A stretch of 64,000 nt of DNA from Ctenosaura bakeri (Eukaryota > Chordata > Lepidosauria > Squamata > Iguanidae), in contig CAOLHI010001239.1 of assembly GCA_948474755.1 (NCBI GenBank), positions 372,001-436,000 on the forward strand, in the 5' to 3' direction. Position numbers and translations under genes: made by a program. Below, one piece after another: positions 1 to 11,342 of the stretch. The number at the start of each line of letters is the position of its first letter. The first letter of the stretch is position 1. The notes beneath the pieces were generated by a model. The model did not search any database and was not told the origin of the DNA. It saw nothing but the letters and a program-made list of their open reading frames with translations.

Positions 1-160
1 GATTCCCAAACTCTAGTTCTCCAGGTGTTTTGGAGTTCAACTTCCAGATGTGTTAGCTGCTTTGGCCACTGACCAGTGATTTTGGGAGCTGAAATCCAAA
101 ACACCTCGAAGGCCAGAGTTCTGGAGAAACTGGTCTATAATGAGGTTCATTTGACAAAAA
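1..160. mobile_element. Palindromic DNA-transposon remnant (hAT-type MITE-like)
   Basis: Two imperfect inverted arms are visible: one around 20-55 containing CCAGGTGTTTTGGAGTTCAA, and its reverse complement around 90-140 containing ATCCAAAACACCTCGAAGG. This resembles an abundant squamate non-autonomous hAT family as I remember it. The left end is at or beyond the window edge and I did not find a target-site duplication. Confidence 0.55.
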
Positions 161-1469
161 TTATTCTGAAACTCATATATTCTAACAGCTGTATTCGTCT
201 GTCCTGCCTTTGTTGAGATTCATATGTTCCCATAGTCAAATGGCTACATTTCCGATGGTCAGTCAGCTAGCCTTACTACTTGGGATTCTATATGACTACC
301 TGGGACACTCACCTGCCAGGTGACTAGCACTAGACCTCTGTCCAGGATAGAAAACTAGCAAAAAGCATAAATAGCTGCTTAAAGGTTTAGTCAAAAGGAG
401 ATTCAGACATGAGAGAAGGGATTGGTTTATCCAAACTGAGTCCTCAGGAAGCTATAATTAGCTTCCATATTTCCTTTACCACCTTCTTAACTTTTTTTTA
501 TTTTTTAAATCATGACAGTTATGGAATTTTTACTTGAAATTGGGCATTGCAACTTGAACAACCCAAACCACTGTCAGATTTTGAGATATTTGGCATAATG
601 TCTCAATATGCTATGGCTGCTTTAAAAAACAGACATTTTCTTTTCCTTTACTAGATGAAGTATATCCGGCAAATCTGGGTTGCTCTGTACCTGATGTTCT
701 AAAAGAAGTTCTGTTTTCCCATTCATTTCTTAAACCCATAGGAATCTCACCAGCAGTAACTTGGAGATCCCGCTCCCACTCATTTTTGCTCATAGGCGTT
801 TCAACTTTTCAGCTGAAACAAGGCACATCAGCCTGAATGACAATCAAAAATACTCTGTCAAATTCTGAGGCATCTACTATGATTGCATGCTGAGTTACAC
901 CCTCCCGTTTTGCTTCTAGTGTGACCCCTTCTTTTGGAGTTTTGTCTTGAAACAGAGTGCTATAACTTGGATGACAACCACAAACATGTCAAACATGATG
1001 TCCCACTGAGTTATGGATGCCACAGACACGCACACATTTGCTATAGATTTATTAGAACTATTTCTTTTCCAAATATAACATGAGTACCTAGATATTATTA
1101 TATTTTTTAAATAAATACCTTAGGAATATTATGGTTCTGAATACTTAGGTTAGTTTTGATTATACTACAGATACTGTTTAAAAATAACATATTTATTATG
1201 ATTGTGTTTATAAAACTGTATCACAAATAGCCGGAATTCTGCCAGTTAGTCCCAACTAACTGAGTAGTTGTAGGTAGGTTGCTGAGTAGGTAAATTCATG
1301 TAGGTAAATCCAACTGATTTACTGGATCTATTCACTGGTACTAACCATAGGATTTAGGCCACTGTATGTATAAAAACAAGGGCTACTGTGTACCTTATGT
1401 ATGCCTGCTCAAAAAATGTCCCTTTAAGATGAATGAATTATACACTTAGAGAAGGAAGTAATGAAATAA
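161..1469. other. Unannotated AT-rich DNA
   Basis: I see no gene, structured repeat or conserved motif here. The short frames present lack codon bias or recognisable domains. Confidence 0.5.
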
Positions 1470-1530
1470 GAGAACCAGTGTGATATACTGGTTTGAGTAT
1501 TGGACCCTGGAGACATGTGACAGTCTAGCA
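1470..1530 (+). repeat. Sauria-type SINE, 5' fragment
   Basis: Only the tRNA-derived head is present: AGTGTGATATACTGGTTTGA followed by a GTATTGGACC...GGAGAC stretch, the same head seen in fuller copies elsewhere in the window. The body and tail are missing. Confidence 0.6.
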
Positions 1531-2603
1531 CATTGAACAAGTGGACATCTTGAAACATTTTGGTTCCTGAGTGGAAAATCCTAATTCTACACCCTGAACA
1601 GATAATTTTATATATGACTGGCAGCTCACTTTTTCATGGTGCCCCAAATCTTCTGCCTCAGTCATGCCACTTCCGTGGAAGGCCAGTTCCAGCACATTCA
1701 ATTAATAAAATAGCAACATTCCTTAAATCTTAATTTAATTATGGACTGGATGGAAGAAGCGCCTCTTGGAACAAATATATTATGAAAGCAATCATAATAT
1801 AGCAGAGCAGTATAAACAAGGGAGCTCTGTTTGAAGTACCTCCTCACGTCAGCTGTCCAGAAAAAAATATTTCCAGTACCAGTCCTGTACAGAAAAGTCT
1901 GAGGCAACACCAGATGCTAGAAATAATGTCCTTGTTAGACTCAATTTGAGCAAAATAATATAGCAGCCAGAAACAGTGTTAGATTCATAGCACATTACAA
2001 GAACAACCTATATGCAATTCATTTTATCTGCAGCTCACATCTTAGTCCCTTAAATTTTTCATTCTAAACTCTGATTTTTCATAGTTTTTTTCTTTGTGTT
2101 CATATGAACATTTGTGTTCACTTTGTGTGAATTTCATATGTATTTTGGACTGTTCATTTCTTCTAACAACAAAACCATTATTTTTACAAGCATTTTCCTC
2201 TTTTACAATGCATTTTTCTTCGTTTTAAGTTCTCGTAACACGTAGCTTTATGTGTCGGCTTTCCCCTAATGCCTGAATGTTAAGAACATTTTGAGTGGAT
2301 GACTGCATTGCAGAAGCCCAAGGAAAAGCAAATTGTGATGCATAATTTTGCTCAGATTTGCTTATGAGTTCAGGAGGTACAAATTAGGTTCATTCATATG
2401 AGAACTGCTTCTCTGCCTCAGTCCTCTATTGCATTAGATTCCTCAGGACAAAGGGCCAGACTGGATGGTTTAATAGGCTCCTCAAGTGGTAGAAAGCATG
2501 ACTATTCCTCCTCTAACAAAACACTCAGCATATTTAATTCTCACATTCTAGGCCAGGTCATGATATGAGTATGGGGGAGAAATGTCTGTATGTATGGGCA
2601 TGC
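1531..2603. other. Unannotated DNA
   Basis: Nothing identifiable. A stretch near 2440-2480 (GGGCCAGACTGGATGG) loosely resembles the 3' region of CR1-type LINEs, but is too short to call. Confidence 0.4.
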
Positions 2604-2662
2604 ATATGTGTGTGTGTGTGTGTACGCATGTGTGTGTATATGTGTGTATGTGTGTGTATAAA
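2604..2662. repeat. (TG)n microsatellite
   Basis: Interrupted GT/TG dinucleotide run with TATG and TACG interruptions. Confidence 0.9.
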
Positions 2663-5485
2663 ATTATAGTAGATAAATATTTTATGTCTTCCAGTCCATT
2701 CCAATGTATAACCCTCTGTGTGTTAAAAACCTACCTTTGAATTGTTGAGAACTGCAATGAATTCATTCTAACCACATAATGAGCTGTACTTCAGAGCTTT
2801 TGTAGTGTTTAATCTTATTTAAAAGTTTATTTTAGCTGAAGAAAATGAAACTTTTCACAAGGAATATTAGCTGATTTCAAAGTGAGCTGTTTTATTTTCT
2901 AAAACATAACGTTTCACTGTCAGGGTCTTTTATAGAGTTTATCACATTTCCTCTGCTGCTGGATATGGCTATTTACTGATGGGGTTAGAGTAATAATGTT
3001 TAGCTTTCTCTGAGATTTGAGTGTGCCCATCAGACCTCTAGAAGGTGAGTCAGTTCCTGCAGATGTAACATGCCTTAAGAATGGAAACTTCACAGCTAGA
3101 TGCTCATTTACACTCTATGATTAGAAAATGTACCTATTATCAGTTTCACTTTCATTGAAGCTCTAGCAAGAACAGGGTGATATGAACATTAACAAAGTAC
3201 ACTGAGTATTTTTAGCCATTTGTTCTCTCAGAGGCCAGTAGATACTTGACAAGTAGCACCTACATCACTAGTCCTCTTGGGAATGGAACAGCAATTAATT
3301 TCACATTGTATCACATGTATCAATGTATCAGCATCAGCAGTAGCATCAATATGGGAGGGAGGAGTTCTGCAACACATCGGTAAAAACAAAATGTTTAGTA
3401 TTCATCACTTCTGCATCTGATCCTTCCTCTAAGAAGAGCAGCACAAGTAGAAATCATATTATCCCATCCTCACATTGCCGTATGCGGTAGGCAAGGCTTG
3501 ATGGGCATGTGCTTACCTGATTTGTGTCACAGCTCAGTAGGGGTATAAATCCATGTCCATCTCCCACATTGTTTCACATTGGCTCTCCAACATACCCAAA
3601 CAGGTGTTCGTGGTAGTCAAGGCAGTCGTCTGCTACTCAGCATTCCCAACCCAAATGTACATGATAACTCAGGCTCCTCCATATGTTGATCAATTCCCAT
3701 CATGCCTCATCCTTCACAAAGAATCTAGAGGGTCACAGGTTTCTCAGCTGTTCCTCATATGTGGCTGATGGGTGGAAGGGAAGGATTAGTAACAGCAACC
3801 AAAAAAAGTTCTGATTAGAGCTGAGACCAATATCCCAGTAAACATTCAGAGGGCCCACACCTAAACTGGCCCATTAGAGTGTGTCCCTTGCCCTTCCCAC
3901 TTACCAGGTTATAGGCATACAAGGTCTGATGATATAACATCTCGGCAACAGAAATTACTGGCAGGCAGACACTTAATGGCATTGGAGTGAAGCACTTTCA
4001 GTTTCTTTAGCTCTTTAGTGCTATTTCTCCATTTTATGGTACCATGTGCTTATGTATTTATTCTGTAGCTGTGAAACTTGCAAACAACCACAGGAAAAAA
4101 GAAAAATGTTAGGTAAATTTGGGATATTTGATGGTGTCTTCCATAGTTCTTCATTTGACCTCAGTGTTACAACTCATGGGTAGTTGGATATAGTCACATG
4201 TCATTGAGAGAAAATGAGATCAGTTCAAAGTGAGGGCAGTGCTAACTAAATAGATGAACAGCTTGAAAACATCCATCCACAAATTGTCAGCACTTCTACA
4301 ATGTAGACATTCTATAACACTGTCTTTAGCACAGTTCTGAACATTTCAACCACTTCCCATGTACAGTTTTTCTTCCTATTGAAAAAAAAAGTCTGGAAGA
4401 AAAAAAGATGTCCAGGATCTGTTGACTTTCACCCTTAGTGCTCTTATTTGTTACAGCCAGTTTAATAGAGTGGGATAAATATCCCTCTATCTATCCTTCT
4501 TTCCTTCCCATGAAAACAGAACTGATATGGTTTGATTCTCAGTAAGTTGTATGTTGACCCTGAGTGGGGATGGAATTCAGTGAGGTAAGAAAATATTTCA
4601 TAACACAAAAACTGTCCATTTTCTGCTATTGAATTAGTTTTTATTTTATTTTATCCCACATTGTTTTCTCCCCCTATCTCTATATCTTGCATTCATAAAA
4701 TTTATGTCAGTCATGGAATATTTTATATCATACATATCATAGAAATTCTCACTGAGGTCAGAAGATGTTCCATAATTTAAACAAAGTGAATATTTTTATC
4801 CTAGTGCAAGAGGAGTAGCTTTCCACTAATAAATGACGTGGTATGATATGATATTTCTCTAATATTAGTTTCCACTTATATTTACCAGATTGCATTCAGT
4901 GCATCTACTAGTCCATACATTTGCATGGGTTCTGGGTTTCTTAGAAAATTACCTTTGTGGGCATTTTTTAAAAAAGCACAGCTATTTCCCTGAAGGACAG
5001 TTTTGTTATTTCTCTAGTTCAGGCATGCATTTCATCTTGTCATTTTTTTTACTAAGTTATAAGATCTATTTCCACAGTAAACTCATCATTTTCATAATAC
5101 TGCTTTGAAGGGGCATGTTTGAAAACCATCCATTAGCACTGTTGTCTGAATAAAGAAAGGGAATGAAAATGTGCCTTAAAAAAATGCTAAATTCCATTAT
5201 GTCTCTGAGCATTTGAGAACGAAGGCAAAATGGTTCCCATACCTATTTTGACTAGCAAACACATTGTAAAAATGCGGTCCCTTGATTCATTTCAATAGCC
5301 ATTTTTCTGAGGTAAATCTTTCATTTTCTTTACAGACATTTATCACTGCTTTCCGAAATAGCTCTTTTGGAAGAGCCTGCATCAATCTGCAAGCGATTAT
5401 TATGATTTCTCCTTCACTTGCTTACAAATCTGTTAGTTTCTTTTGCATATTTTTCTTGGTCAGGAAGCTGCAACCTGGGAGAAAT
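2663..5485. other. Unannotated AT-rich DNA
   Basis: No coding exon, RNA gene or repeat that I recognise. The frames at 3553-3768 and 4890-5108 have no recognisable domain and start and stop without context. Confidence 0.45.
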
Positions 5486-5533
5486 TATGTATGTATGTGC
5501 ACGTGTGTGTATGTGTGTGCGTGTGCGTGTGGC
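5486..5533. repeat. (GT)n microsatellite
   Basis: GTATGTATGTGCACGTGTGT-type run continuing as alternating GT and GC dinucleotides. Confidence 0.9.
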
Positions 5534-6084
5534 ATCCTCAGCTAGTGACAAATAAGCAAAAAGCAAACTCAGCTCAAAGCATAAAGCAGGATTATCAACC
5601 CTGCATGCTCAAAACAACCCCTCCAATACGTGCCTGCAATATCCAGCTCCTTCAAGCTGCTCTCTTTCCGTGTTCCAATCTGCATCTCTGCAACAGGGCT
5701 ATAATTGCTTTCTCCACATGGATACAGTAGGGGCTGAGAGCTTCTTACATCTCAGTCAGCTATTTGCAGCATGCACAAGATAACAGATTTGATTGTTAAC
5801 TGCATGGAACAGCCTAATTGATTTCATGAAATAACTCTCATTCCAAGGTCACACACTTGCTTCCCTGGAGAACGCGCATTAGATAGAAAACAGAATGCAT
5901 CTTGCTTAGTGACTTTACTTATGGCTAAGTGGTATGTGGATGAAGATCTGCAGAGTTTTATTTTGATGTATAACTTACTTTGTGTGCATTTTTTTCCTTT
6001 ATGTTAATACCAAATAAGACTGTTGCCATCTCAACTTGTCAAGAAAGATCTCCTTCACATGATATAAACTGTCACACTTTCATA
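5534..6084. other. Unannotated DNA
   Basis: Nothing identifiable. Confidence 0.4.
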
Positions 6085-6240
6085 CCTCTTTAACAACTGT
6101 GGTTGCATCCTATGGAATCCTGGAATTTGTAGTTTTATTATGTATTTAGTATTTTCTGCCAGAGAATTCTAAGTTCTTCCCCGGACTGCAAATTCCAGGA
6201 TTCTGTAGGGTTCAGCTGTAGCAGTTAAAGAGGCATCTCA
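6085..6240. mobile_element. Short palindromic DNA element (MITE-like)
   Basis: Arms with TATGGAATCCTGGAATTTGTAG on the left and CTGCAAATTCCAGGATTCTG on the right form an imperfect inverted repeat, with CAGTTAAAGAGG at the right end mirrored by CCTCTTTAAC on the left. It is related in sequence to the longer palindromic MITEs elsewhere in the window. The Harbinger MITE lies directly to its right. Confidence 0.6.
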
Positions 6241-6775
6241 GGCCCTTTCCGCACCAGGCAATTAGAACAGGGCAGTACATCCTCGCAGGGAGGTCGTCTG
6301 CATCTTGGAGCGGACTAGGAGCGGACTAGATACCGGAGATCCACACTTCATTCCACTCCAAGATGACCCCAAGTGGTCCTCCAGCGGGTTTTTGAAAGAC
6401 TGGAAAAGACAGGTCTTTATTTTCCTGGAACGTCCCATTGCGTTCCTGCTCCCTTGTGCAGATTCGCACCAATGTGAGCCTGCGATCTGCAGAGGGCAGG
6501 CTTTAGGCGTGGCGAGCTTCAGCAGTTGGTCAGGGCCCACAACCAACCAGAAGCCGCCATTTTGGAAGCCGGAAGCCACCATTTTGGAATCTGGAAGCCA
6601 CCATTTTGGAAGCCGGATCAGTGTGGATCTACAAACTTGACACTGCTCCGATTTGCCCTGAACCATGGAGGAGCCCTGTGGAAGGGCTTCAGGGGCAGTC
6701 CACATTGCTTCGGACCCTAGAAGAAGTGGTAGGTAATGGCACGGAGCGATTCCCTCTCCTCATGCAGAAAGGGCC
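6241..6775 (+). mobile_element. Non-autonomous Harbinger element (MITE), 535 bp
   Basis: The element starts GGCCCTTTCCGCAC and ends in the inverted GCAGAAAGGGCC, flanked by TCA at 6238-6240 and 6776-6778, which fits a 3-bp Harbinger duplication. Its first ~100 bases align with the first ~100 bases of the 13.6-kb Harbinger at 43402 (shared AATTAGAAC, CATCC and GGAG blocks and, further in, GAGCCTGCG and GAGGGCAGGCT). Its last ~57 bases align with the last ~57 bases at 57040. The middle, including both genes, is absent. It holds no supportable coding capacity; the ~147-aa minus-strand frame in it is a by-product of GC-rich sequence. Confidence 0.85.
6550..6615 (+). promoter_or_regulatory. Three 22-bp tandem units with YY1-like motifs
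   Basis: Three head-to-tail 22-bp units start at 6550, 6572 and 6594. Each contains CCATTTTGG preceded by GCCG or GCCA. CCGCCATTTTG is close to the established YY1 binding consensus. The related large Harbinger has a single CCACCATTTT at about 43728 in the matching sub-terminal position. The regulatory role is inferred. Confidence 0.5.
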
Positions 6776-6778
6776 TCA

Positions 6779-7464
6779 ATATCATACACGACTAAAGGAT
6801 CGCCTGTCTCTTTCTCCTAAGACCATTAAGGCTGTAGAAATAAATAAATAAAGGACAGTGACGTGGAAATTAGGTCCTTGCAGGACTAGCATGTGACTAA
6901 GTATGCATGGGAATATAAGAACAGACTCTACACACCTCTGGTGGAGTATAAAGGAATGCATGAGGCTCCAGGTGGAAATATTCAGATATATAGCTTCTTT
7001 CCAAAAGTCAGTTGAGTATGAAAGGATACCTCTAAACAAAGTCTGCCAAGCTAAATAACTTTAAGTTTTAATTAAAAAATGAAAGTTACACAGGTCAGAA
7101 TCCAGTGTGGTGGTTCTGTGAAAGAACTGGGAGAGTTCTAGTCCCCTGCAGTCTTTTGTTTACCCCCAAAACCTGCCTTGCAAGGCTGGGAAACAAACTG
7201 GAGTCAATTCTGTGGCAGTACAAAGGGCTTCTCTGGGGATGGGAGAAAAGTTCATGCTGGCTGTATTGTTGAGGCACAGAGGTAGAACACCCCAGCCCTT
7301 CCCCCCCAGCTCTGAGATGAGTTGCTCAGTTGATGAGTTTGCTTGAAAGGATGCAAGCAAACAACAGCAGCCAACAACACCATTGTCACTTTTGTGCATT
7401 GTCCCTGTAGGGCTACATTGAAACTTACTGAGGTCCTGAATATGGTGTGTGCAATTATAGGTTA
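6779..7464. other. Unannotated DNA
   Basis: No feature supported. A purine/pyrimidine-biased stretch begins near the right end. Confidence 0.4.
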
Positions 7465-7548
7465 GGAGGTAGAAAGAAAAGGAAGGGAAGGGAAGGGAGA
7501 AAAGGGAAGGGAAAGGGAAGGGAGGGGAAAGGAAGCAAGCAAGCAAGA
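7465..7548. repeat. GGGAA/GGAAG-rich simple repeat
   Basis: Polypurine run of AAGGGAAGGG-type units ending in (AAGC)n. It creates long, meaningless frames on both strands. Confidence 0.85.
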
Positions 7549-7626
7549 TCAGTTTGCTTCCAAATACATTTTAGGTGTGTGGGCAATTTCCATGATTTGC
7601 CCTTCTCTCCAAGCCATTTTGAAAAC

Positions 7627-7850
7627 AGAGCCAGCATGGTGTAAGTGGTTTTGGCATTGGACTATGATGAGATTTGAATCCCTGCTTGGGCATGGAAACC
7701 CATTGGGGATTTTGGGCAGGTTACATTCTCTCAGACTCAGAGGAAGTCAATGCCAAACTCTCTCTGGGCAAATCTTGCCAAGAAAATTCTGCAATAGGTT
7801 TACCTTAGGGTCACCATAAGTTGGAAACAACCTGAAATAACACCACACCA
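7627..7850 (+). repeat. Sauria-type SINE, near full length
   Basis: The head GAGCCAGCATGGTGTAAGTG is followed by a degenerate B-box region, CATGGAAACCCATTGG, the CTCTCAGACTCAGAGGAAG block, CTTGCCAAGAAAATTCTGCA, and the tail block TTAGGGTCACCATAAGTTGG. Sauria SINEs are tRNA-derived elements thought to be mobilised by BovB-type LINEs. This is the most complete copy for family comparison. Confidence 0.85.
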
Positions 7851-8714
7851 TTTTGGGCCCTGGTGAGACTTTTTTCCTTGTTTTCTTGTTTTCTTTTTTT
7901 AAATAAAAAGCCTCTCAGGTCTAAAATGGCCTAATGGGATATGGTCTCCCCTGCCCCCTGCTCTTTACCCACTTCTGTCCTAAATTTTAGCTTATGTAAC
8001 ATTTGTGTAAATGTAGCACTGATTCAATTACTGAAATAAGTACTTCGTCTTCCTTTTCTACACTCCCCACTCCTTCCTCTGCCCCTTCCCTCTTCTTTTT
8101 CCTTTTTTCTCCTTTTCCTATTAAAAAGGGACATAATCCTTGAGCAACTTAGTGTTTGAGTTCACTGTTGCTTTACTACTGCACTGAAAGGGATTTTCTG
8201 TAGAGGAGGCTGCAGTATTTATACACTTTCCTCATATATTTTCCTGGTAATCATGAACTTCTTTAGAAGCGGGTACAAAAGAAACAGCTCTTGTGTCGAG
8301 ATCAGGAGACGCATTAAAACCCCATTAGTGGACATGAAGCAAAATCTAAAGAATATACAACCGGTAGGCTTCTAGGCTCTATGCTGATGGCACATCTGTT
8401 GTCTTCAATTTTCAAATGATGTTCAGCTTTCTGTGCTACTGTCCCCATGGTAATAGAAAAAAGATTGGAAGCACACAATTTATTTATCTTGTGCTCATTT
8501 TTGAGGTCCCTATTCTTGTATTTCCTGCAAGGGAACTTTGTTTTGTTATGTACTAAAACTTTGCAGTGCCCTGCAAAAAATATTCTCACATACTCCTTTG
8601 ACTTTTCAATTTTTCATGTGGTACTGGAATCATACCATTCACTGGCTTAATGTTGCTACAGTAGGTTTCACCAGAACTTATTTAGGATGCTCATAGAAAA
8701 GGGCTGAACACTTA
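7851..8714. other. Unannotated DNA
   Basis: Pyrimidine-rich around 8040-8120; otherwise nothing identifiable. Confidence 0.4.
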
Positions 8715-9131
8715 GGACTTTTCTGTATGACAATGCTTTTGGATATCATCCCATCACAATCCTGGCAGTGCCTCTGCTGGGATGGGAGCATGTTCCCAAC
8801 ACTCCTATCTGCACATGACTGACTGCATGTAGAAGGGAGTGTGAAGGACATGCTTTGTCCTTCCTGACTGCAGCCAGTCTACCTCCCTTTCTGCAGTAGG
8901 AGAGGAAGTGTGTCAATTGCGCTTCCAGCCCTTCTACATGGCTGGCTGTAACAGAAGGCTTGCACGATCCAGGGTCATTGACTGAGTTTCTTCATCAATG
9001 ATATAGCCCACGATCATGCCAGCTGGCAATGCAAGAAGGATGAGACCATGATGATGTCAAGTGGAAGCGTCATTGAGGTCCTACTCCTCTTGCGCTCCCA
9101 TGCTGGGATCCGATTGTCATGTGGAAAGGGC
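8715..9131. mobile_element. Candidate Harbinger-like non-autonomous DNA element
   Basis: The left end reads GGACTTTTCTGTATGACAAT, and the reverse complement of the right end reads GCCCTTTCCACATGACAAT, a ~20-bp imperfect inverted repeat. Flanks are TTA (left) and TTG (right), so the duplication is imperfect. The interior is GC-richer than its surroundings and has no gene. The superfamily is inferred from end similarity to GGCCTTTTCC-type ends. Confidence 0.45.
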
Positions 9132-9488
9132 TTGAGGCAACCAACAAGGGTTGATTTGGTTTTGATTACTTAACTTTTGTGCCACAATAAAATGTTCAGT
9201 GGTACAATGATGTGGATATAAGGTGGCAAGAAAGTCAAGTAAATCTATTTTAATTCCTGCTTTAAGTTATAGCTTATGTGGAAAAGTCAAGTGAGTACGT
9301 TTTGAGAGCTCCTTCACTGGGCTTATATTTCAATTTGCTAAACTGAAACTAAATAGGTATACATAATGCTCTTATGTTTTAGCACTCAACTACCTAGTTT
9401 GCAAAAGAAATGTTAAAAATACAATAGTTAAACAGGATATAAATTTGCTGCTCAGGAATGTCTGGGAAATCTCTCAAACTATAACAAA

Positions 9489-9690
9489 GGCCATTTGCAC
9501 TCTACATTGTTATAGTGCTATCATTCCACTTTCAACCTCCTGTGGAATCCTGGAGTTTGTAGTTTAGGGAGGGGTCTTTAGAATTCTCAGCCAGAGAGTT
9601 CTTTGGCCTCAGTAAACTACAAATCCCAGAATTCCACAGGAAGTTGAAAGTGGAATAGTAGCACTATAATGGTGTAGTGTGGAAATGGCC
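9489..9690. mobile_element. Palindromic MITE, ~200 bp (copy 1)
   Basis: Near-perfect long palindrome. The left arm has GTTATAGTGCTATCATTCCA, CTTTCAACCTCCTGTGGAAT and GTTTGTAGTTTA; the right arm carries the reverse complements (AACTACAAATCCCAGAATTC, CACAGGAAGTTGAAAGTGGA, ATAGTAGCACTATAATGGTG). The ends are GGCCATTT / AAATGGCC. No matching target-site duplication was found. The same element recurs at 31481, 37429, 45560, 60264 and 61504. Confidence 0.85.
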
Positions 9691-9725
9691 AAGAATATGA
9701 CCTCTATAAGATGAAGTAATTACTG

Positions 9726-9893
9726 TCCAGCTTAGTACAGTGGTTTAAGGGTTGAACTAGGACTCCAAGAGACCAGAATTCAGTCATGGAAAGCCACTGG
9801 GTGATCTTCGGCATCCCTCTGAACAAATAATAATAATAAAAAACCCACTTTAAGTTAGAATGTCTTGAAGGCACACAACAACCATATTTAAAA
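9726..9893 (+). repeat. Sauria-type SINE with internal deletion
   Basis: Head (TAGTACAGTGGTTTAAGGGT), the CATGGAAAGCCACTGGGTGA block and the tail GTCTTGAAGGCACACAACAA are present. The middle is replaced by an AATAATAATAATAA stretch. Confidence 0.8.
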
Positions 9894-10652
9894 TACTTGT
9901 CTACCAGATTTGCAGAGAAGTTCTCAATCAGAACACAGCATTATGAAGATTAACTCAAGAAGAAGACTCCACTAGGCTTAGTTTTCTTTTTTAAAGGTAG
10001 GAGTACATAGGGTTGTATTTTTTAATCAGTAAGCAACCCTGACCTCTGCCATTAGATGACCCTACTCCTTGGGCAACAGAAGGCTTCAGTGTGCCACCTC
10101 TGTACGATTTTGATATTACACCTATCACTGGAGTAGTGAATAATTCAATTGGGATGAAATTGGATAACCAGAAGCACATTAATTTCCACTGAAATCAATA
10201 ACCAACACTGTAAAACATAACTCTGAAATAAATACATTGTTTTAAATGGGATTGACATCTACGTGCGCTTAGAATGGCACACTGATTCCGATTATTTTCA
10301 ATAGAATTTGCGTCTACCAAACGTTTTCTGGGATATGCCCATTTACTCGATGTGTCAGTGGCAGTTCTAATTAGAAAGTGCCTCTGCAACTGCTTTCTGC
10401 ATTCTCTGTCTAGCAATTTCAGGTGTTAATGTACAAAAATAGCTGTGCAAGGGGTGGGCGAGGGGAGAGAAAGAAAGAAAATGTACTGTGTTGAGACATT
10501 GTTTTCCCCATGTTCATAAAGATAAAGATAAATAATCAGAAGATTCTACCTGAACATTCTACCTAAACATTAGAAAGAACATATTTACTGTAAGAACTGT
10601 TCTACACTGGAATACACCTCCTTGAGGGAGAGTTGACTCCAGTGGCAGAGCC
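9894..10652. other. Unannotated DNA
   Basis: Nothing supported beyond an AAAGAAAGAAAG run near 10470. Confidence 0.4.
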
Positions 10653-10705
10653 TGGAGTGTATGGAGGGGGGGTGGAGGGGAGGGCAGAGGGGTGGGGGCA
10701 TGGCT
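10653..10705 (+). other. G-rich tract, potential G-quadruplex
   Basis: Several runs of four to seven G separated by 1-6 bases on the + strand fit the G4 pattern. No gene or promoter is seen next to it. Confidence 0.5.
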
Positions 10706-10837
10706 ATGGTGCATGGCTACAACAGACAAGGCAGGGCTATGACACATGGAGGAGGGCAAGCAGGGAGTCACAGAGCACCACCATTGCCCCCCCATCCCTA
10801 TGCAACTGATTGACTCCCTACAAAGATTTTTTTTTTT

Positions 10838-10955
10838 ATGAACAAAGGTTGGATGGACACCTTTCAAGAGTGCTTTATTTGTATATTCCTACATGGCAGC
10901 AGGTTGGTTTAAAGGACCCTTATAGACCTTCCAGTTCTATGATTATGTGTGTCAC
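10838..10955 (+). mobile_element. CR1-type LINE 3' end fragment
   Basis: The order GGTTGGATGGACACC, GAGTGCTTTATTTGTATATT, CTACATGGCAGCAGGTTGG, GACC, CTTCCAGTTCTATGATTATG matches the conserved CR1 3' end as I remember it (a ...TCCAACTCTATGATTCTATG terminus). CR1 copies are usually 5'-truncated, as here. Confidence 0.75.
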
Positions 10956-10999
10956 TGATGCTGGTCATCCTGTCATATTCTTGGACTCACAAGTCAATT

Positions 11000-11342
11000 A
11001 ATATGAGGAATGTCCCTTAAAACATTCCTGATCATTTGAGAAAATGTTCTTTTACTCTGAATTCTGGGGGGTCCCTTGGGACACCTCAATGTGCTCCACA
11101 TGATGTGGACTGGAAACTAACCAGAGCATGAGCTATAGCAATGCAAGAGGCAGGGTAACCTAGCAGAGTCTTTCCCCCAGTTTTTACAGGGTCAGGCCAA
11201 GTCAAAAACCAAACAAAAATGTCCAATAAATGATTTTATTGAATGAAAATCTCACACAGCAATGCAATCACTCACACACTCAAGACCTATTAAGAAGCAA
11301 AAGAGAGAAAACTGGATAGGGGAATATTGAAGGGGTTGTAGC
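11000..11342 (-). repeat. LTR-like repeat family A, 3' part (interrupted copy)
   Basis: On the minus strand this reads ...GTGAGTGATTGCATTGCTGTG..., TTCAATAAAATCATTTATTG, then GGTTACCCTGCCTCTTGCAT and TGCTATAGCTCATG. It aligns with the copy at 17853-18290 (AATAAAATACTTAAATTTG, ACCCTGCCTCTTTGCATTG). The AATAAA polyadenylation signal and the arrangement suggest the R-U5 part of an LTR. A solo LTR of another family separates it from its other half, which starts at 12030. Confidence 0.5.

Noticed and set aside
3553..3768. Small ORFs in the first 6 kb as host exons
   Set aside because: No conserved motif, no splice-site pairing and no neighbouring exons.
6262..6705. 147-aa minus-strand ORF
   Set aside because: Lies wholly inside the 535-bp Harbinger MITE; a by-product of its composition and 22-bp repeats.
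7627..7850. tRNA gene from the promoter-like SINE head
   Set aside because: The A/B-box-like sequence belongs to a SINE with a long non-tRNA body and tail; no cloverleaf is supported.
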